From positions 1 through 5,875 of the forward strand of contig QHTS01000280.1 in NCBI GenBank assembly GCA_003220905.1: a stretch of DNA of 5,875 nt, given 5' to 3'. The position numbers and the translations under genes are program-made. The stretch is from Gemmatimonadota bacterium (lineage in GTDB: Bacteria > Gemmatimonadota > Gemmatimonadetes > Gemmatimonadales > GWC2-71-9). Position 1 is the first letter of the stretch, and each line of letters opens with the position of its first letter. The notes beneath the pieces are model-generated. The model had not been told where the DNA came from and did no database searches. It saw nothing but the letters and a program-made list of their open reading frames with translations. This document shows, piece after piece, positions 5,269-5,875 of the stretch.

Positions 5269-5875
5269 GTGACGCCCCAGCCCACCTGTCCTTCGTGCCG
5301 CGCCGAGATCCCGCGAGGCGCGGCCTTCTGCCCGGCGTGCGGCTCGGCCTCTCCAACGGTGATCACGAACGAGCGCGCCACGGCCTCACCCCCTGACCCC
5401 CTCTCCGTTCCGGCGAGGGGGGACGTGGCGAGGACCACATCGGAGCGCCTCGCCCGCGCGCTGGGCCCGAAGTACGACGTGAAGCGCCTCATCGGCCGGG
5501 GCGGCTTCGCCGAGGTGTACGAGCTGTGGGACAAGGATCTCGACCGCCGTCTCGCCTGCAAGGTGCTCCACCCGGAGATCGCCTGGACCCCGGGCATGCT
5601 GGCGCGCTTCCGACAGGAGGCGAAGGCGCTGGCCCGCTTGCAGGACCCGGCCATCCTCGCGATCCACTTCACCGGCGACGGGGAGGGCCTGGTCTACTAC
5701 GTGATGCCGTTCGTCGAGGGCGAGTCGCTCGCGGAGCGCTTGCGCCGCCGCGGTCCGTACTCAGCGGACGAGGCCTTGAAGATCGCCGAGCCTATTCTCC
5801 AGGCGCTGTCCCACGCCCACGCGCAGGGACTCGTGCACCGCGACATCAAGCCCGACAACGTGATGGTCGAGGCGA
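5269..5875 (+). CDS. Zinc-ribbon serine/threonine protein kinase (Hanks type), 3' end outside the window
   Basis: The first 202 residues of a kinase that transfers phosphate from ATP to Ser/Thr of target proteins. A zinc ribbon opens it: CPSC (7-10) and CPAC (21-24), four cysteines in CxxC-x10-CxxC. A Pro/Ser-rich linker (~29-58) follows, then the kinase N-lobe. That has the glycine loop GRGGFAEV (76-83), ATP-anchoring Lys98 in ACKVL, helix-C Glu117 in RFRQEAKAL, hinge YYVMPFVEGESL (143-154) and the catalytic loop HRDIKPDN (190-197, Asp192). These residues are intact, so it should be active. The DFG motif and any membrane or sensor part are beyond the window. The GTG start is bounded by an in-frame TAA 12 bases upstream and by the zinc ribbon starting at residue 7. 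Residues ~39-52 of the linker come from a palindromic repeat. It is divergent from the hydrolase and may share its promoter element. Confidence 0.93.
   Translation, partial: MTPQPTCPSCRAEIPRGAAFCPACGSASPTVITNERATASPPDPLSVPARGDVARTTSERLARALGPKYDVKRLIGRGGFAEVYELWDKDLDRRLACKVLHPEIAWTPGMLARFRQEAKALARLQDPAILAIHFTGDGEGLVYYVMPFVEGESLAERLRRRGPYSADEALKIAEPILQALSHAHAQGLVHRDIKPDNVMVEA
5384..5423. repeat. C-rich/G-rich palindromic repeat element inside the kinase linker
   Basis: The stretch opens with CCTCACCCCCTGA and then forms a hairpin. CCCCCTC (5397-5403) pairs with GAGGGGG (5415-5421), and CCG (5405-5407) pairs with CGG (5411-5413), around loop TTC with one T/C mismatch. From memory, the opening resembles a dispersed repeat (CTCACCCCC-GACCCCCTCTCC-like) common between genes in GC-rich bacteria; that needs a search. 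Here it is read in frame as a Pro-rich linker segment. Confidence 0.6.

Noticed and set aside
5256..5672. A 138-codon open frame on the minus strand over the kinase
   Set aside because: The plus frame there encodes an unmistakable zinc ribbon and kinase lobe; the minus frame has no features.

Overview
The window is a gene-dense, very GC-rich stretch of a bacterial chromosome. It holds four complete protein genes' worth of clear families or structure, plus partial genes at both ends. The mix is a BIG2/cohesin surface protein, a chemoreceptor, a zinc-ribbon Ser/Thr kinase with the 'MPFVEGESL' hinge region, and leaderless-looking genes with TANNNT -10 boxes. This fits a soil-type Gemmatimonadota or a similar deep-branching high-GC phylum (Acidobacteriota and Myxococcota are alternatives). 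This is inference from style; there is no phylogenetic marker in the window.

Layout. Positions 3-569 (+) are the C-terminal end of an extracellular Ig-like (BIG2) plus cohesin-like protein. It converges on a two-gene minus-strand operon. That operon is a lipoprotein of the branched-chain-amino-acid-type periplasmic binding protein family (3388-2279), translationally coupled by a TAATG overlap to a methyl-accepting chemotaxis protein (2279-582). No ABC permease or ATPase gene lies beside the binding protein, so it may serve the chemoreceptor rather than a transporter. Divergent from it is a 280-aa helical-repeat protein of unknown function (3484-4326, +), read from a probable leaderless promoter. 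That gene meets an alpha/beta hydrolase of the Bem46/ABHD13/ABHD17 type (5246-4323, -) tail to tail, with both stop codons inside one CTAG. The hydrolase is divergent from a zinc-ribbon Ser/Thr protein kinase (5269 onward, +) that runs off the window.

The most unusual signals are in the right-hand 1.6 kb. First, the hydrolase and kinase are separated by 22 bp holding a perfect palindrome, AAGTTAACTT. It places a TAACTT -10-like box exactly 6 nt before each start codon, and it carries an in-frame TAA upstream of each gene: a symmetric bidirectional leaderless promoter candidate. Second, three unrelated palindromic repeat elements lie in frame inside coding sequence within 1.1 kb. One is a 10-nt-period inverted tandem repeat adding about 30 residues to the hydrolase. 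One is an 8-nt-period inverted tandem repeat forming the hydrolase C-terminus and a hairpin just after the opposing gene's stop. One is a C-rich/G-rich hairpin element in the kinase linker. No RNA genes, CRISPR arrays, transposases or phage genes are visible. No gene-free stretch exceeds 100 bases.
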